DNA of 64,000 bases, from NCBI RefSeq assembly GCF_007830315.1, contig NZ_VLKJ01000004.1, forward strand, positions 62,001 through 126,000, written 5' to 3'. The number at the start of each line of letters is the position of its first letter. Position 1 is the first letter of the stretch. The translations under genes and the position numbers were made by a program. Positions 43,978-52,389 of the stretch are shown here, one piece after another. A model generated the notes under the pieces. That model saw only the letters and a program-made list of their open reading frames with translations, did no database searches and was not told the DNA's origin. The DNA comes from Novosphingobium taihuense. GTDB taxonomy: Bacteria > Pseudomonadota > Alphaproteobacteria > Sphingomonadales > Sphingomonadaceae.

Positions 43978-44567
43978 GGCCGCTGCGCCTGCGACAGGAG
44001 TTGCAGGTACTGGCTTTGCGGCATCTCCACCGCGCCCAACGAGGCGAGGTGCGAGGTGGTGAACTGGCAATCCAGCAGTTCGGCCCCGATTCGCCGCAAC
44101 GCCGCCACAAGCCACGCCAGCGCGACCTTCGAAGCGTCGGTCTTGCGGCTGAACATCGATTCGCCACAGAACACTCGCGCGAAGCCGACGCCGTAGAGGC
44201 CTCCCACAAGACGTCCTTCGCTCCAGCATTCGATCGAGTGGGCGTGGCCATGTTCGTGCAGGCCGATGTAGCTTTCGCGGATGCGCGTGCTGATCCAGCT
44301 TTCGTCGGCCCCCGGGCGGGGAGCGGCGCAGGCATCGATCACGGCTTCGAAGGCAGCGTTGCAGGTGACCGTGAACTTGCCGCGCCGCAGTGTGCGGGCG
44401 AGCGATCTGGAGAGATGGAAGCCATCGAGCGGCAGAATCGCGCGCATGCGCGGCTCTACCCAGAAGACTTCGGGATCGTCACGGCTGTCCGCCATCGGGA
44501 AGATGCCCGCGCGATAGGCCTTGAGCAGAAGCTCTGGCGGGATGGTGTGGGGATCATTTCGGGCCAT
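43791..44567 (-). CDS. aat: Leucyl/phenylalanyl-tRNA-protein transferase
   Basis: A 258-residue GNAT-fold transferase of the N-degron pathway that adds Leu or Phe to proteins with N-terminal Arg or Lys. Signatures: [82 protein letters not shown] and [16 protein letters not shown]. The core ends near residue 195; the last ~60 residues, which overlap DUF2155 antisense, are an unusual low-complexity extension. Confidence 0.94.
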   Translation of the reverse strand: MARNDPHTIPPELLLKAYRAGIFPMADSRDDPEVFWVEPRMRAILPLDGFHLSRSLARTLRRGKFTVTCNAAFEAVIDACAAPRPGADESWISTRIRESYIGLHEHGHAHSIECWSEGRLVGGLYGVGFARVFCGESMFSRKTDASKVALAWLVAALRRIGAELLDCQFTTSHLASLGAVEMPQSQYLQLLSQAQRPYSSGEVSAARALADAVADGLATGAGEAAVLGLPAGFAALRDDASGSSSPGNVIAQSLTQTS

Positions 44568-44635
44568 GATGACAATAATGTGTTTCGGTCGGTTGCGCTC
44601 CCCGCGTCAAGCCTTTAAGGGGCCGGTCAGAGTAC

Positions 44636-44711
44636 AGGAGTGTAGCTCAGTTGGTAGAGCATCGGTCTCCAAAACCGAGGGCCGTGGGTTCGAGTCCCCC
44701 CACTCCTGCCA
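44636..44711 (+). tRNA. tRNA-Trp (anticodon CCA)
   Basis: The 76-nt cloverleaf has acceptor AGGAGTG paired with CACTCCT, discriminator G and encoded CCA. The anticodon stem-loop CGGTCTCCAAAACCG gives CCA (Trp). T-arm GGGTTCGAGTCCC is intact. In many bacteria this tRNA immediately precedes secE; here ~3.3 kb separate them. Confidence 0.97.
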
Positions 44712-44840
44712 CTCTCGCCGCATCGCGGCGGGCCCGGCGCGGATGAGACCGGCGCAGATTTCTTTCATCTTGGCCTAGAGATATCGATCTTCGGCATCAG
44801 GCCGCTGGTTGATTCGCTTCACGCATCCTAGATCAGCTTT

Positions 44841-47018
44841 GTGACTCAAAGCTCCGATCAGCGTTCATCCAGCTTCATCGTCAACCGCAGGTCTGTGCTC
44901 GCAGTGCTATTGGCAGGGACGGCGGGCGCCCGGGTGGTGGCTGCTGGCGTTGTCCGGGGGCAGGGTTTGGACCGCTTCGACGCCGACACCGCGGCCACCC
45001 TGAAGAATCGGCTACAGATTGACGGCCACGCGGCATACGCGTCAGTCCGCCCGTTGCGCCGATGGGCTGGCGTTGCCGGTAGCGGCTTTGCAAACGCTCC
45101 TTCGGATCCACCAAGGACAACTGCCAAGCCGGCGTGCCGGTTGATCGTTCCTCCCAATCAAGCATTTTCCGACCATCTCGTCGTCGGTGTTGCTGCGTTC
45201 GCCAACAACATGGGCGAGCTGCTGAACTGCGGGCTTGAAAGTGTCACTTTCCATTATGAAGGTGGCACGCAGGTGCTGACCGAGCCGAGCGTCTACACAT
45301 TCACTGCGGCCAGTGGAGAAGTCGTCAGCTATCTCGGCTGGTGGTGCGCGCTGCTGAACGATGGCCGTCATGGCGAGGCGCAGCTCTATGTCGAGGCCAA
45401 GCCTCGCGACGCGACGATGCAGAACCGGGTGATCGGTCCGTACCTGTTCTTGCCAAGCAGTACTGTCCATGATCTTGAACTGGAAGTGGCGCCTTCCCGG
45501 GCTGTTTTGCCCGGGCGACGGTACCAGAGCATTGTCGACGCCCTGCAGTTCTGTGCCGAGCGACGGAGCCACCGTCCGCTTATCCGCATAGTCGAACGGC
45601 GAGATGATTATCTTTTCGGATCCTTGCGCGGTGCCAGTGCCTATGTGACCGCCAAGGGTTACGTCACCATAGAGGCAACGGTTCCGGTGACGATCATCGG
45701 CACCCGCGAGCACACCGATGCGACGCCTCGGCCGCGTTATTCGGGCATCCGGTTCAAGGGACCGAACATCACCCTCGATATGGCCACGGCCGATCGCTAC
45801 TTCTACGAGCGCAAGGGCAATCAGTACTGGTACGATGGCGTTCGGGTGATCAACTCCCAAGGGCGCGGGCAGCTTCTGCAAAGGCTCGGAGGTCCTCGTC
45901 CGGGCGGATTCGCCAGTGGGCAACCATGGCTGACCGAGTGCAGTGTTTCGGACCTGCCAACCACGGCCAACGGTGCAAGCCTTGTGCGCGGCTGCAAGTT
46001 CACGCGTTGCTTTGCCGATGCCGTCAGCGAGGCGCAGTGCGTGATCGGCAGCCGCTTCGATGACTACGATGCCTACATCGACTGGGCCAAGGATGTGCCC
46101 GCCCTGACCGTGCGATATGCCGGGCAGGGAAAAAAGGCCACGCTGCAGCTTTCAGGCGACAACAACGCGGCCAGACGGGTCTTCACTGCGCGCGTCGACG
46201 GCGAAGTGGTGGGGACGTTCACCACCGACCGGTTCTACACGGTAGCGGCGGGCAGGAACTCGTCGGTTGCCCGCTGGATCAATTCGCTGCCGGACTGGTC
46301 CGCAATCCTGCACGATGACACACGCCGGGCGAGCGTACTGTCGCGCGTCGGGGGCAAGGGTGCGGGCTTTGCCGAGATGGATTGCCGGGATGCGCCACTC
46401 GAGCTGGTGACCATGTTCGATTACCACGGCGACTTCTATCAGCAGAACACTCCCGCCGCCTGGACGACCGAGAACGTCGTCGTGGCAGGAAACGTCATCA
46501 CCAACTTTGCCGGTCAGTGCTTCTTCATCTCCTCCGTATCACCATCGCAGGATTTCATTTTCGTGGAGAACTGCTTCCATGGAAAGCCCGGGTCGACCGG
46601 TTACAACAGGCGCGACCATTTCTTTTCGCAGCTGGATCGCAAGGGGCCGAAGTCGCACGTCGTCTTTGCGCACAACTCGATGACGCAAGGGTGGGTGCTC
46701 CGCACAGCCGGAGGCTTCCGTGCCGACCGTTACTGTCTCTGGACCAACAATGTGCTGGGAGGCCTGCAATGGTTGGGTCCCGCACAGCCTGCGATCCGTC
46801 TGACAAGGAATTACCTGTTCCGGGATCCTCGCGTGCCCGCCGGAGCTATCGATACCGAGACGGGCGGCACTGAGGCGGACCTCTTCGTAGACGCTCAGCG
46901 CGGAGATTTTGCGCCACATGGCAGACTGGGCCTCGCGGCGATGGCTCCTGTCTTGACCTGGGATAGTGGCGGCAGGCGGCTGGGCAGGGCTTCGCCGCCG
47001 GGGGCGAGGCCCAGATAG
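44841..47018 (+). CDS. Large exported protein, beta-helix-like, unknown function
   Basis: A 725-residue protein I do not recognise. The GTG start gives a twin-arginine-like signal (VNRRSVLAVLLAGTAGA). About 100-210 looks like a beta-sandwich of extracellular proteins (VTFHYEGGTQVLTEPSVYTF, YLGWWCALLNDG). From ~225 the text resembles right-handed beta-helices: RYQSIVDALQFCAERR as the usual N-terminal cap, then repeated short strands with Asn/Val-rich turns (ENVVVAGNVITNFAGQC, FIFVENCFHG, HVVFAHNSMTQGW, WTNNVLGGL). Such folds occur in polysaccharide lyases, epimerases and phage tail spikes, but no catalytic set is recognisable. It lies in the insertion between tRNA-Trp and secE. No clear ribosome-binding site. 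Confidence 0.78.
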   Translation: MTQSSDQRSSSFIVNRRSVLAVLLAGTAGARVVAAGVVRGQGLDRFDADTAATLKNRLQIDGHAAYASVRPLRRWAGVAGSGFANAPSDPPRTTAKPACRLIVPPNQAFSDHLVVGVAAFANNMGELLNCGLESVTFHYEGGTQVLTEPSVYTFTAASGEVVSYLGWWCALLNDGRHGEAQLYVEAKPRDATMQNRVIGPYLFLPSSTVHDLELEVAPSRAVLPGRRYQSIVDALQFCAERRSHRPLIRIVERRDDYLFGSLRGASAYVTAKGYVTIEATVPVTIIGTREHTDATPRPRYSGIRFKGPNITLDMATADRYFYERKGNQYWYDGVRVINSQGRGQLLQRLGGPRPGGFASGQPWLTECSVSDLPTTANGASLVRGCKFTRCFADAVSEAQCVIGSRFDDYDAYIDWAKDVPALTVRYAGQGKKATLQLSGDNNAARRVFTARVDGEVVGTFTTDRFYTVAAGRNSSVARWINSLPDWSAILHDDTRRASVLSRVGGKGAGFAEMDCRDAPLELVTMFDYHGDFYQQNTPAAWTTENVVVAGNVITNFAGQCFFISSVSPSQDFIFVENCFHGKPGSTGYNRRDHFFSQLDRKGPKSHVVFAHNSMTQGWVLRTAGGFRADRYCLWTNNVLGGLQWLGPAQPAIRLTRNYLFRDPRVPAGAIDTETGGTEADLFVDAQRGDFAPHGRLGLAAMAPVLTWDSGGRRLGRASPPGARPR

Positions 47019-47165
47019 CCAACAAGCCACAAAAAGGGGCGGCACGCGGTTGCATGCCACCCCGAGTTTCGTCTCATGCGTCTGGTTCGCCTGAGATTGG
47101 CAAAGACTACCACTGCAGAATAGCAATGCCAGTCCATCTGATGATATGCCGACGAACTCGGCACA

Positions 47166-47204
47166 AAAAAGGACGAGCCGCGAGGGCCCGCCCTTTCTTT
47201 GTAT
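47166..47204 (-). terminator. Rho-independent terminator of the 47216-47710 gene
   Basis: On the minus strand GGGCGGGCC, loop CTCGC and GGCTCGTCC pair with two G-U wobbles and run into six T residues. The wobbles occur only in the minus-strand RNA, so it is directional. Confidence 0.8.
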
Positions 47205-47215
47205 GACAAATGGCG

Positions 47216-47710
47216 TCAGTTGCGGCTGATGCTACCGAGCCCGCCACCCGCGTGGCCCATGGCACCCACGGTTCCGCCTAGCCCGGCGCCGGCTTGGCCT
47301 AGACTGCCTCCGAGCGTGCCCCGACCGGAAACTGCCGAATCGACCGCGCCGGATGTTGCCACATCATCAAGCGTATCGTTGGCGCGTTCCTTCACGCGCC
47401 CAGTTGTCCGTTTTGCGGCGCGTTCGGTGCGCTGTGCAGTGGCGTCCGCCTTTCGCTCGGCTCTGTCAGCCACCCTCTTGTCGGCCCGGACGTCATTTCG
47501 CACTTGCGCCTTGGTCGACACTTCGCCGCCAATGCCCTTGTCGGACGCGCTGACATCAGCGCCTAGGCCGGTATTTGCGTTTGCAGAGCCGTTGCCGACT
47601 GATGTCTGCGCTACGGCGCTGGCCGATCCACCGGCATTGATCTGACCGCTTTGGGCATGTGCAGCGCCTGCCATGGCAAGTGCGGCCAGCGGGAGAATTA
47701 TCTCTTTCAT
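47216..47710 (-). CDS. Low-complexity exported protein of unknown function
   Basis: A 164-residue protein with a signal peptide (PLAALAMAGAAHAQ). The mature chain is Gly/Ala/Ser-rich at both ends (ASAVAQTSVGNGSANANTG; GLGGTVGAMGHAGGGLG) with a central charged helix of repeated Arg/Lys/Ala (KRVADRAERKADATAQRTER). No family is recognised. A directional terminator 12 bp after the stop and a clean signal peptide support it as real. It is transcribed away from secE. Confidence 0.75.
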   Translation of the reverse strand: MKEIILPLAALAMAGAAHAQSGQINAGGSASAVAQTSVGNGSANANTGLGADVSASDKGIGGEVSTKAQVRNDVRADKRVADRAERKADATAQRTERAAKRTTGRVKERANDTLDDVATSGAVDSAVSGRGTLGGSLGQAGAGLGGTVGAMGHAGGGLGSISRN

Positions 47711-48011
47711 GGCGTGTTTCCTCTTCGCCCCCGTGAAAACGGTCCCTGTTGGATACAGGCTCTAAACGAGGCGCGGGAACTGCCGTTCCGATACGAAGCG
47801 CCGTCTGTCGGGTGCGTGGAGCGACCCATCCCACACGTGCCCTTGCCATCGCGGCCCATGCGGACTAAATGAACGGAACTTCCGACATCGGAAAATCGCC
47901 AGCCCCTCCCGGACTTGTCCGGGGCGGCGATGACCCCTAGCTGGAAGAAACGAGATTTCACGCGGTTAGTTTCAACGCGGCTAGGGCCGCAGCAAGCAAG
48001 GCACGAGAGCA
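47711..48011. other. Intergenic region upstream of secE
   Basis: This 301-bp gap between divergent genes should hold the promoters of secE-nusG and of the exported protein. A small hairpin CCGGAC-TT-GTCCGG lies near 47918-47931, resembling half of the palindromic repeat at 28848. No confident -35/-10 pair and no copy of the tRNA-Trp 3' end were found. Confidence 0.5.
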
Positions 48012-48206
48012 ATGGCCAAGACCAGCCCCGGCGAGTTCTTCAACCAGGTGAAGGCGGAAGCGCGCAAGGTCGTGTGGCCAACCCGTCAGGAGACGACGAC
48101 CACGGCGATCTTCGTCGGCATCATGATGCTGATCCTCGCGGTGTTTTTCCTCGGTATCGATTCGCTGTTCAGTGCAATCGTCCGCTTCCTGCTTTCGCTC
48201 GCCTGA
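48012..48206 (+). CDS. secE: Preprotein translocase subunit SecE
   Basis: A 64-residue single-helix SecE: amphipathic N-terminal helix with the conserved EARKVVWPTRQET and one transmembrane helix (IFVGIMMLILAVFFLGID). It stabilises SecY in the inner-membrane translocon. It precedes nusG by 35 bp, the standard arrangement. Confidence 0.97.
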   Translation: MAKTSPGEFFNQVKAEARKVVWPTRQETTTTAIFVGIMMLILAVFFLGIDSLFSAIVRFLLSLA

Positions 48207-48241
48207 TCAGACCAACCTCCAGGACCAAAGAGAACAAAGAT

Positions 48242-48781
48242 ATGGCCCGCTGGTACATCATTCACGCCTATTCCGGTTTCGAGAACAAGGTGAAGGAAGC
48301 GATCATTTCCGAGGCCGAGCGCATCGGACTTTCGCAACTGGTCGAAGCGGTCGAAGTGCCGACCGAGACCGTCACTGAAGTGAAGCGCGGCAAGAAGGTT
48401 CAGGTCGAGCGTAAGTTCATGCCGGGCTACGTGCTGGCAAAGCTGGCGATGAACGACGACATCTATCACCTCGTCAAGAACACGCCGAAGGTGACGGGCT
48501 TCCTCGGCACCAACAACAAGCCACAGCCGATTTCCGACAAGGAAGCCGCCCGCTATTTTGGGGCCCGCGAGCAGGCAGCGGCCGAACCGCGCAAGAGCGT
48601 GGTGGTCGACTACGAGATCGGCGATTCGGTCAAGGTCAACGCCGGCCCGTTCGCTTCGTTCAACGGCATCGTCGAGGAACTGGACTTCGACAAGAGCCGC
48701 GTGAAGGTCTCGGTCTCGATCTTCGGTCGTGCGACGCCGGTGGAACTGGGCTTCGAGGAAGTCGAACTCGTTCGCGGCTGA
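48242..48781 (+). CDS. nusG: Transcription termination/antitermination factor NusG
   Basis: A 179-residue protein with the N-terminal NGN domain (ARWYIIHAYSGFENKVKE, FMPGYVLAKLAMND) and the C-terminal KOW domain (GDSVKVNAGPFASFNGIVEE, VSIFGRATPVELGF). It binds RNA polymerase and couples it to Rho and the ribosome. ATG at 48242 is set by homology. Confidence 0.97.
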   Translation: MARWYIIHAYSGFENKVKEAIISEAERIGLSQLVEAVEVPTETVTEVKRGKKVQVERKFMPGYVLAKLAMNDDIYHLVKNTPKVTGFLGTNNKPQPISDKEAARYFGAREQAAAEPRKSVVVDYEIGDSVKVNAGPFASFNGIVEELDFDKSRVKVSVSIFGRATPVELGFEEVELVRG

Positions 48782-48945
48782 TCCGCAATCACTTGCATTT
48801 GCCGGCCGATAGCCTTATCGGCCCGCGCTTCGCTGCCTGAACGGGTGGTGATTCCGTGCGGGAGTCCCGGTTCCGGGGCGTTTGACCGCTCACTCTGAGG
48901 TCGGGGCTGAACAAGCCCTGCCAACAGGAAGAAAGGAGGCCCAAC
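48782..48945 (+). promoter_or_regulatory. Leader between nusG and rplK with a stable hairpin
   Basis: The 164-bp gap contains a perfect 8-bp stem, GGCCGATA-GCCT-TATCGGCC (48804-48823), and a good ribosome-binding site (GAAAGGAGG) before rplK. rplK-rplA mRNAs are often repressed by L1 binding to a leader resembling its rRNA site; I could not identify that site with confidence. Confidence 0.4.
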
Positions 48946-49377
48946 GTGGCCAAGAAGATTGAAGGCTATATCAAGCTGCAGGTTGCAGCCGGTGAAGCGA
49001 AGCCCGCTCCGCCGATCGGTCCGGCACTGGGTCAGCGCGGCGTCAACATCATGGAATTCTGCAAGCAGTTCAACGCTGCCACGCAGGAAGTCGAGAAGGG
49101 CACGCCGCTTCCGACCGTGATCACGGTTTATGCCGACCGCTCGTTCACGTTCGTGACCAAGACCCCGCCCGCCACCTTCTTCATCAAGAAGGCCGCTGGC
49201 ATCAAGTCGGGTTCGAAGACCCCGGGCAAGGCTTCGGCCGGTTCGATCAAGCGTTCGCAGCTGGCGGAAATCGCCCAGGCCAAGATGAAGGACCTGAACG
49301 CGAACGACATCGAAGCCGCAACGAAGATCATCGAAGGCTCCGCGCGCGCGATGGGCCTCACCGTGGTGGAGGGCTGA
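48946..49377 (+). CDS. rplK: 50S ribosomal protein L11
   Basis: A 143-residue L11 with the usual [26 protein letters not shown] N-terminus (here split [15 protein letters not shown] and [16 protein letters not shown]) and the rRNA-binding C-terminal domain ([30 protein letters not shown]). It forms the GTPase-associated centre. The start is a GTG at 48946 preceded by AAAGGAGG. Confidence 0.98.
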   Translation: MAKKIEGYIKLQVAAGEAKPAPPIGPALGQRGVNIMEFCKQFNAATQEVEKGTPLPTVITVYADRSFTFVTKTPPATFFIKKAAGIKSGSKTPGKASAGSIKRSQLAEIAQAKMKDLNANDIEAATKIIEGSARAMGLTVVEG

Positions 49378-49381
49378 TCAC

Positions 49382-50083
49382 ATGGCCAACCTGACCAAGA
49401 AGCAGAAGTCGCTGGCCGAAAAGCTGGGCGACAACCAGAAGCTCTATTCCGTCAACGACGCGATCAAGCTGCTCAAGGACCTCAAGAGCGCCAAGTTCGA
49501 CGAGAGCCTTGAAGTCTCGCTGAACCTCGGCGTCGATCCGCGCCACGCCGACCAGATGGTCCGCGGGATGGTCACGCTGCCTTCGGGCACTGGCAAAGAC
49601 GTCAAGGTCGCCGTGTTCGCCCGTGGCGACAAGGCTGAAGCGGCTCTTGCCGCCGGTGCCGACAAGGTCGGTGCCGAAGACCTGCTCGAAGACATGCAGG
49701 CTGGCAACCTCGACTACGGCCGCGTGATCGCGACGCCCGACATGATGGGCATCGTCGGTCGCCTCGGCAAGGTGCTGGGTCCCAAGGGCCTGATGCCGAA
49801 CCCGAAGCTCGGCACCGTCACCCCGAACGTCGCTGATGCGGTCAAGGCAGCCAAGAGCGGCCAGATCGAATTCCGCGTCGAAAAGGCCGGCATCATCCAC
49901 GGCGGCATCGGCAAGCTCTCGTTCTCGGACGAAGCGCTGCGTGCCAACTTTGACGCTTTCGTCGATGCGATCGTCAAGGCAAAGCCTGCCGGCGCCAAGG
50001 GCAAGTACCTGCGCAAGGTCGGTCTGTCCTCGTCGATGGGCCCCGGCCTCAAGGTCGATGTGGCTGAAGTGCACGGCGGCTGA
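49382..50083 (+). CDS. rplA: 50S ribosomal protein L1
   Basis: A 233-residue L1 of normal length: [19 protein letters not shown], the conserved [20 protein letters not shown] and the C-terminal [20 protein letters not shown]. It binds 23S rRNA at the L1 stalk and commonly represses its own operon. It starts 4 bp after the rplK stop and is followed by a strong terminator; rplJ-rplL do not follow. Confidence 0.98.
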   Translation: MANLTKKQKSLAEKLGDNQKLYSVNDAIKLLKDLKSAKFDESLEVSLNLGVDPRHADQMVRGMVTLPSGTGKDVKVAVFARGDKAEAALAAGADKVGAEDLLEDMQAGNLDYGRVIATPDMMGIVGRLGKVLGPKGLMPNPKLGTVTPNVADAVKAAKSGQIEFRVEKAGIIHGGIGKLSFSDEALRANFDAFVDAIVKAKPAGAKGKYLRKVGLSSSMGPGLKVDVAEVHGG

Positions 50084-50102
50084 TTTCAGCTGCCTTGGGC
50101 TA

Positions 50103-50146
50103 GGAAAAAGAAGGCCGGGGAGGGAAACCTCTCCGGCCCTTTTTCT
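50103..50146 (+). terminator. Rho-independent terminator after rplA
   Basis: AAGGCCGGGGAGG, loop GAAA and CCTCTCCGGCCC form a long GC-rich stem followed by TTTTTC. Confidence 0.92.
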
Positions 50147-50174
50147 GTCTGCGGAAGGCGTCTAGGAGCGAGGG

Positions 50175-50357
50175 ATGCCTGAATCCGAAGCCTCGCAGAA
50201 CCCGGTAACCGTTGCTCGCCAGCAAGTGGAGGCGGTGATTCCGCCGGAAAAGCGAGGCCCCGGCTGGGACCGGCATTGGCGCGAACTCGAAGCCTATGCC
50301 GAAGCGGCAATGGAAGGAGCCGTTGGCGACTGGACGGTCAACCCCTCGCGGGATTGA
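50175..50357 (+). CDS. Small hypothetical protein
   Basis: A 60-residue acidic protein with no known motif; the sequence is rich in Glu and Ala and ends WTVNPSRD. AGGAGCGAGGG just before the ATG supports translation. Its 3' end overlaps the convergent lipoprotein gene by 20 bp. Function unknown. Confidence 0.55.
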   Translation: MPESEASQNPVTVARQQVEAVIPPEKRGPGWDRHWRELEAYAEAAMEGAVGDWTVNPSRD

Positions 50358-50862
50358 TGTTCTCGCGGGTGTAGCATTCGATGACGAGGCTGATGGCGCG
50401 CTCATCGGCTGGGCGAAGCACGGCGCGATGTGACAAGATCGTGCCTGTCGGACACTCCTCCATGCGCCCGCGCATCTGGCTCAAACGCTCGCGATGAAAG
50501 CCGAGCGGGGCAACGACCTTGCCGAATGGGATGTCAGTGCTCTCGAGCGTCTGGTTCATCGCTTGGCTCAAGCGAGCCGGCACGTACCAGTTGTGGGCGA
50601 CAGACAGAACAGTGTCGCCACAGGTGAGGCGCACGTGGCGATAGACTATCGGCTCTTCGGGACCGACGCCGAGGGCCATGCGGACGTGCGCAGGTGCCGG
50701 AATTCGTTCCGACCGGTCCGCGACTGCGCGGATGGTCGGCGGCTGTGCGATGTTTCTGGCTGCGCACCACTGACCCAGCGCCACGGTAGCACTATCATTG
50801 GCAGCGAGAGTTTGCTCAAGACGCGCCCGCTCAGCCGATCCGGCGCACCCTGCCAGCAACAA
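50338..50862 (-). CDS. Putative lipoprotein with chorismate-lyase/UTRA-like resemblance
   Basis: A ~174-residue protein. The body contains IVYRHVRLTCGDTVLSVAHN, YVPARLSQAMNQTL and DIPFGKVVAPLGFHRE, which faintly recall the UbiC/UTRA alpha+beta fold; enzymatic residues cannot be assigned. The N-terminus has LLLAGCAGS, a lipobox, but no ATG or GTG lies in frame ahead of it: only TTG codons inside the signal or a CTG at 50896-50898. The start is therefore unresolved. It lies just downstream of the cyclophilin gene on the same strand. Confidence 0.6.
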   Translation of the reverse strand: MLLAGCAGSAERARLEQTLAANDSATVALGQWCAARNIAQPPTIRAVADRSERIPAPAHVRMALGVGPEEPIVYRHVRLTCGDTVLSVAHNWYVPARLSQAMNQTLESTDIPFGKVVAPLGFHRERLSQMRGRMEECPTGTILSHRAVLRPADERAISLVIECYTRENINPARG

Positions 50863-50887
50863 GCAGAATGTCGCTGCAAACGCAGGC

Positions 50888-51586
50888 TCAGGGCGCAGGG
50901 GCAGGTGCAGTCTCTGGCAGGCGACGGGCCGTCAGGATCTTGACCGGCTTGGCCAAGATCTGTCCGCGCATGATGCCTTCGCCTTCTGTTTCCGAGATCG
51001 GGGCAGCGAAAATCGCCTTTACCACGTCCATGCCTTCGACGACCTGTCCGAATGCAGCATAACCGGCCTTGGCTTCAGGATCGGCGGAATCCGGCTGGGC
51101 ATCGAGACCGGGCTGATCCGACACCATGATCGAGAAATCGCCGGTGGCCGTGCCGGGCGCGTAGCGCGCCATGGATAGCGTGCCGGACTTGTGCAGGATG
51201 CCGGTCACGTTGGTGGGTTCGTGCGCGATGGGCGGCAGGTTGCGCTTCGGATCACCCCGGGTGCCGGCTTGGATCAGGCCGTTTGGCTGTTCACCCCAGG
51301 GCAGGTGCATGGCGCGATAGAACACCGTGCCGTCAAAGCGCCGCGTCTCGGCGTAGCGGACGAAGTTGGTGGCGCTGGCAGGGGCGTGCCTAACGTCAAC
51401 TTCGACCACGATGCGCCCGGCCTCGGTATCCAGAGCGACGCGCACCTTGTCGGGCAAGGGGGCAGTCGAAGGCGCAGGATAGGCGGGCGCGGGCGGCCGG
51501 GGCGATGCCACGCGCTTTTTCACAGGTGCTGCGGCAATCAGCAGGACGGCAAGCGGGGCCAGAATGGCGAGGCGGCGCGTAAGCAT
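50888..51586 (-). CDS. Exported cyclophilin-type peptidyl-prolyl isomerase
   Basis: A 232-residue protein with a signal peptide (LAILAPLAVLLIAAAP), a Pro-rich linker and a cyclophilin domain ~45-215: VALDTEAGRIVVEVDVRHAP, TNFVRYAETRRFDGTVFYRA, LSMARYAPGTATGDFSIMV and AAFGQVVEGMDVVKAI. The Phe/Gln catalytic set of canonical cyclophilins is partly altered. It isomerises Xaa-Pro bonds, here in the periplasm. It starts 3 bp after the upstream gene's stop. The ATG at 51586 is preferred to an upstream in-frame start inside that gene. Confidence 0.92.
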   Translation of the reverse strand: MLTRRLAILAPLAVLLIAAAPVKKRVASPRPPAPAYPAPSTAPLPDKVRVALDTEAGRIVVEVDVRHAPASATNFVRYAETRRFDGTVFYRAMHLPWGEQPNGLIQAGTRGDPKRNLPPIAHEPTNVTGILHKSGTLSMARYAPGTATGDFSIMVSDQPGLDAQPDSADPEAKAGYAAFGQVVEGMDVVKAIFAAPISETEGEGIMRGQILAKPVKILTARRLPETAPAPAP

Positions 51587-51588
51587 TG

Positions 51589-52350
51589 TCAGATTCCGCC
51601 AGTGACCGGGAAGCGGCCGATTTCCGCAAGACCCTCTTCCAGCTTGTGAGCGCAAGCCTTGAGCTGGCTTTCGCTGACCGAGCGGATAACGAAGTTCGCG
51701 CCGGTTTTCCCCTCGCGGAAAAACGGATAGCTGCCGATCTGCACGCCTTCGAAAGCCTGTTCCGTCTCGCGCAAAAGGTCGGCAATTTCACTTTCGGCCA
51801 CCCAGCAGCCGACAGTCGTGGACAGGAGGGGCAATCCGCCTTCGAGCTGGCCGGTCAGGCCATCAAGCATCTGCGCAGTGATGCCCGGCACGCCTGCCAT
51901 CAGGAACACGTTGCCGACGCGGATGCCGGGCGCGCCTGATACGCGGTTCTCGATCAGGTCAGCGCCATCGGGCACGCGCGCCATGCGCAGGCGTGCGTCG
52001 TTCAGGCCACCGCGCGAGGCATAATAGCTTTCGAGAATGGCGCGCGCCTTCGGGTGGATGACGACTTCCACGCCGAGGGCTTCGGCAACCGCGTCCACGG
52101 TGATGTCGTCATGCGTGGGGCCAATGCCGCCGGTGGTGAACAGATAGTCATTGCGGACGCGCAGTGTGTTCACCGCTTCAACGATCGCCGCCATATCGTC
52201 AGGTACGACCCGCACCTCGCGCAGGCGGATACCCTGCACGCCGAGCCATGTCGCGACTTGCGCGATGTTCTTGTCCTGCGTGCGGCCGGAGAGGATTTCG
52301 TCTCCGACCACGACAAGCGCGGCGGTCCAGATGCGGGATTCGTCAGTCAT
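51589..52350 (-). CDS. MoaB/CinA-N-type molybdopterin-binding domain protein
   Basis: A 253-residue protein equal to the N-terminal (competence/damage-inducible) domain of CinA without the C-terminal amidase: AALVVVGDEILSGRTQDKN, LFTTGGIGPTHDDITVDAVA and NVFLMAGVPGI. Related stand-alone proteins hydrolyse ADP-ribose or FAD-type pyrophosphates; the real substrate here is unknown. It is followed immediately by the cyclophilin gene. Confidence 0.9.
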   Translation of the reverse strand: MTDESRIWTAALVVVGDEILSGRTQDKNIAQVATWLGVQGIRLREVRVVPDDMAAIVEAVNTLRVRNDYLFTTGGIGPTHDDITVDAVAEALGVEVVIHPKARAILESYYASRGGLNDARLRMARVPDGADLIENRVSGAPGIRVGNVFLMAGVPGITAQMLDGLTGQLEGGLPLLSTTVGCWVAESEIADLLRETEQAFEGVQIGSYPFFREGKTGANFVIRSVSESQLKACAHKLEEGLAEIGRFPVTGGI

Positions 52351-52389
52351 GGCGGCAGGGATACCGCATGGCTGGTCCCCGCAAAAGCG

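Noticed and set aside
47711..48011. Attachment-site copy of the tRNA-Trp 3' end that would mark an integrated island
   Set aside because: No repeat of the T-arm/acceptor sequence was found between the cargo and secE, and no integrase gene is present, so site-specific integration is not supported.
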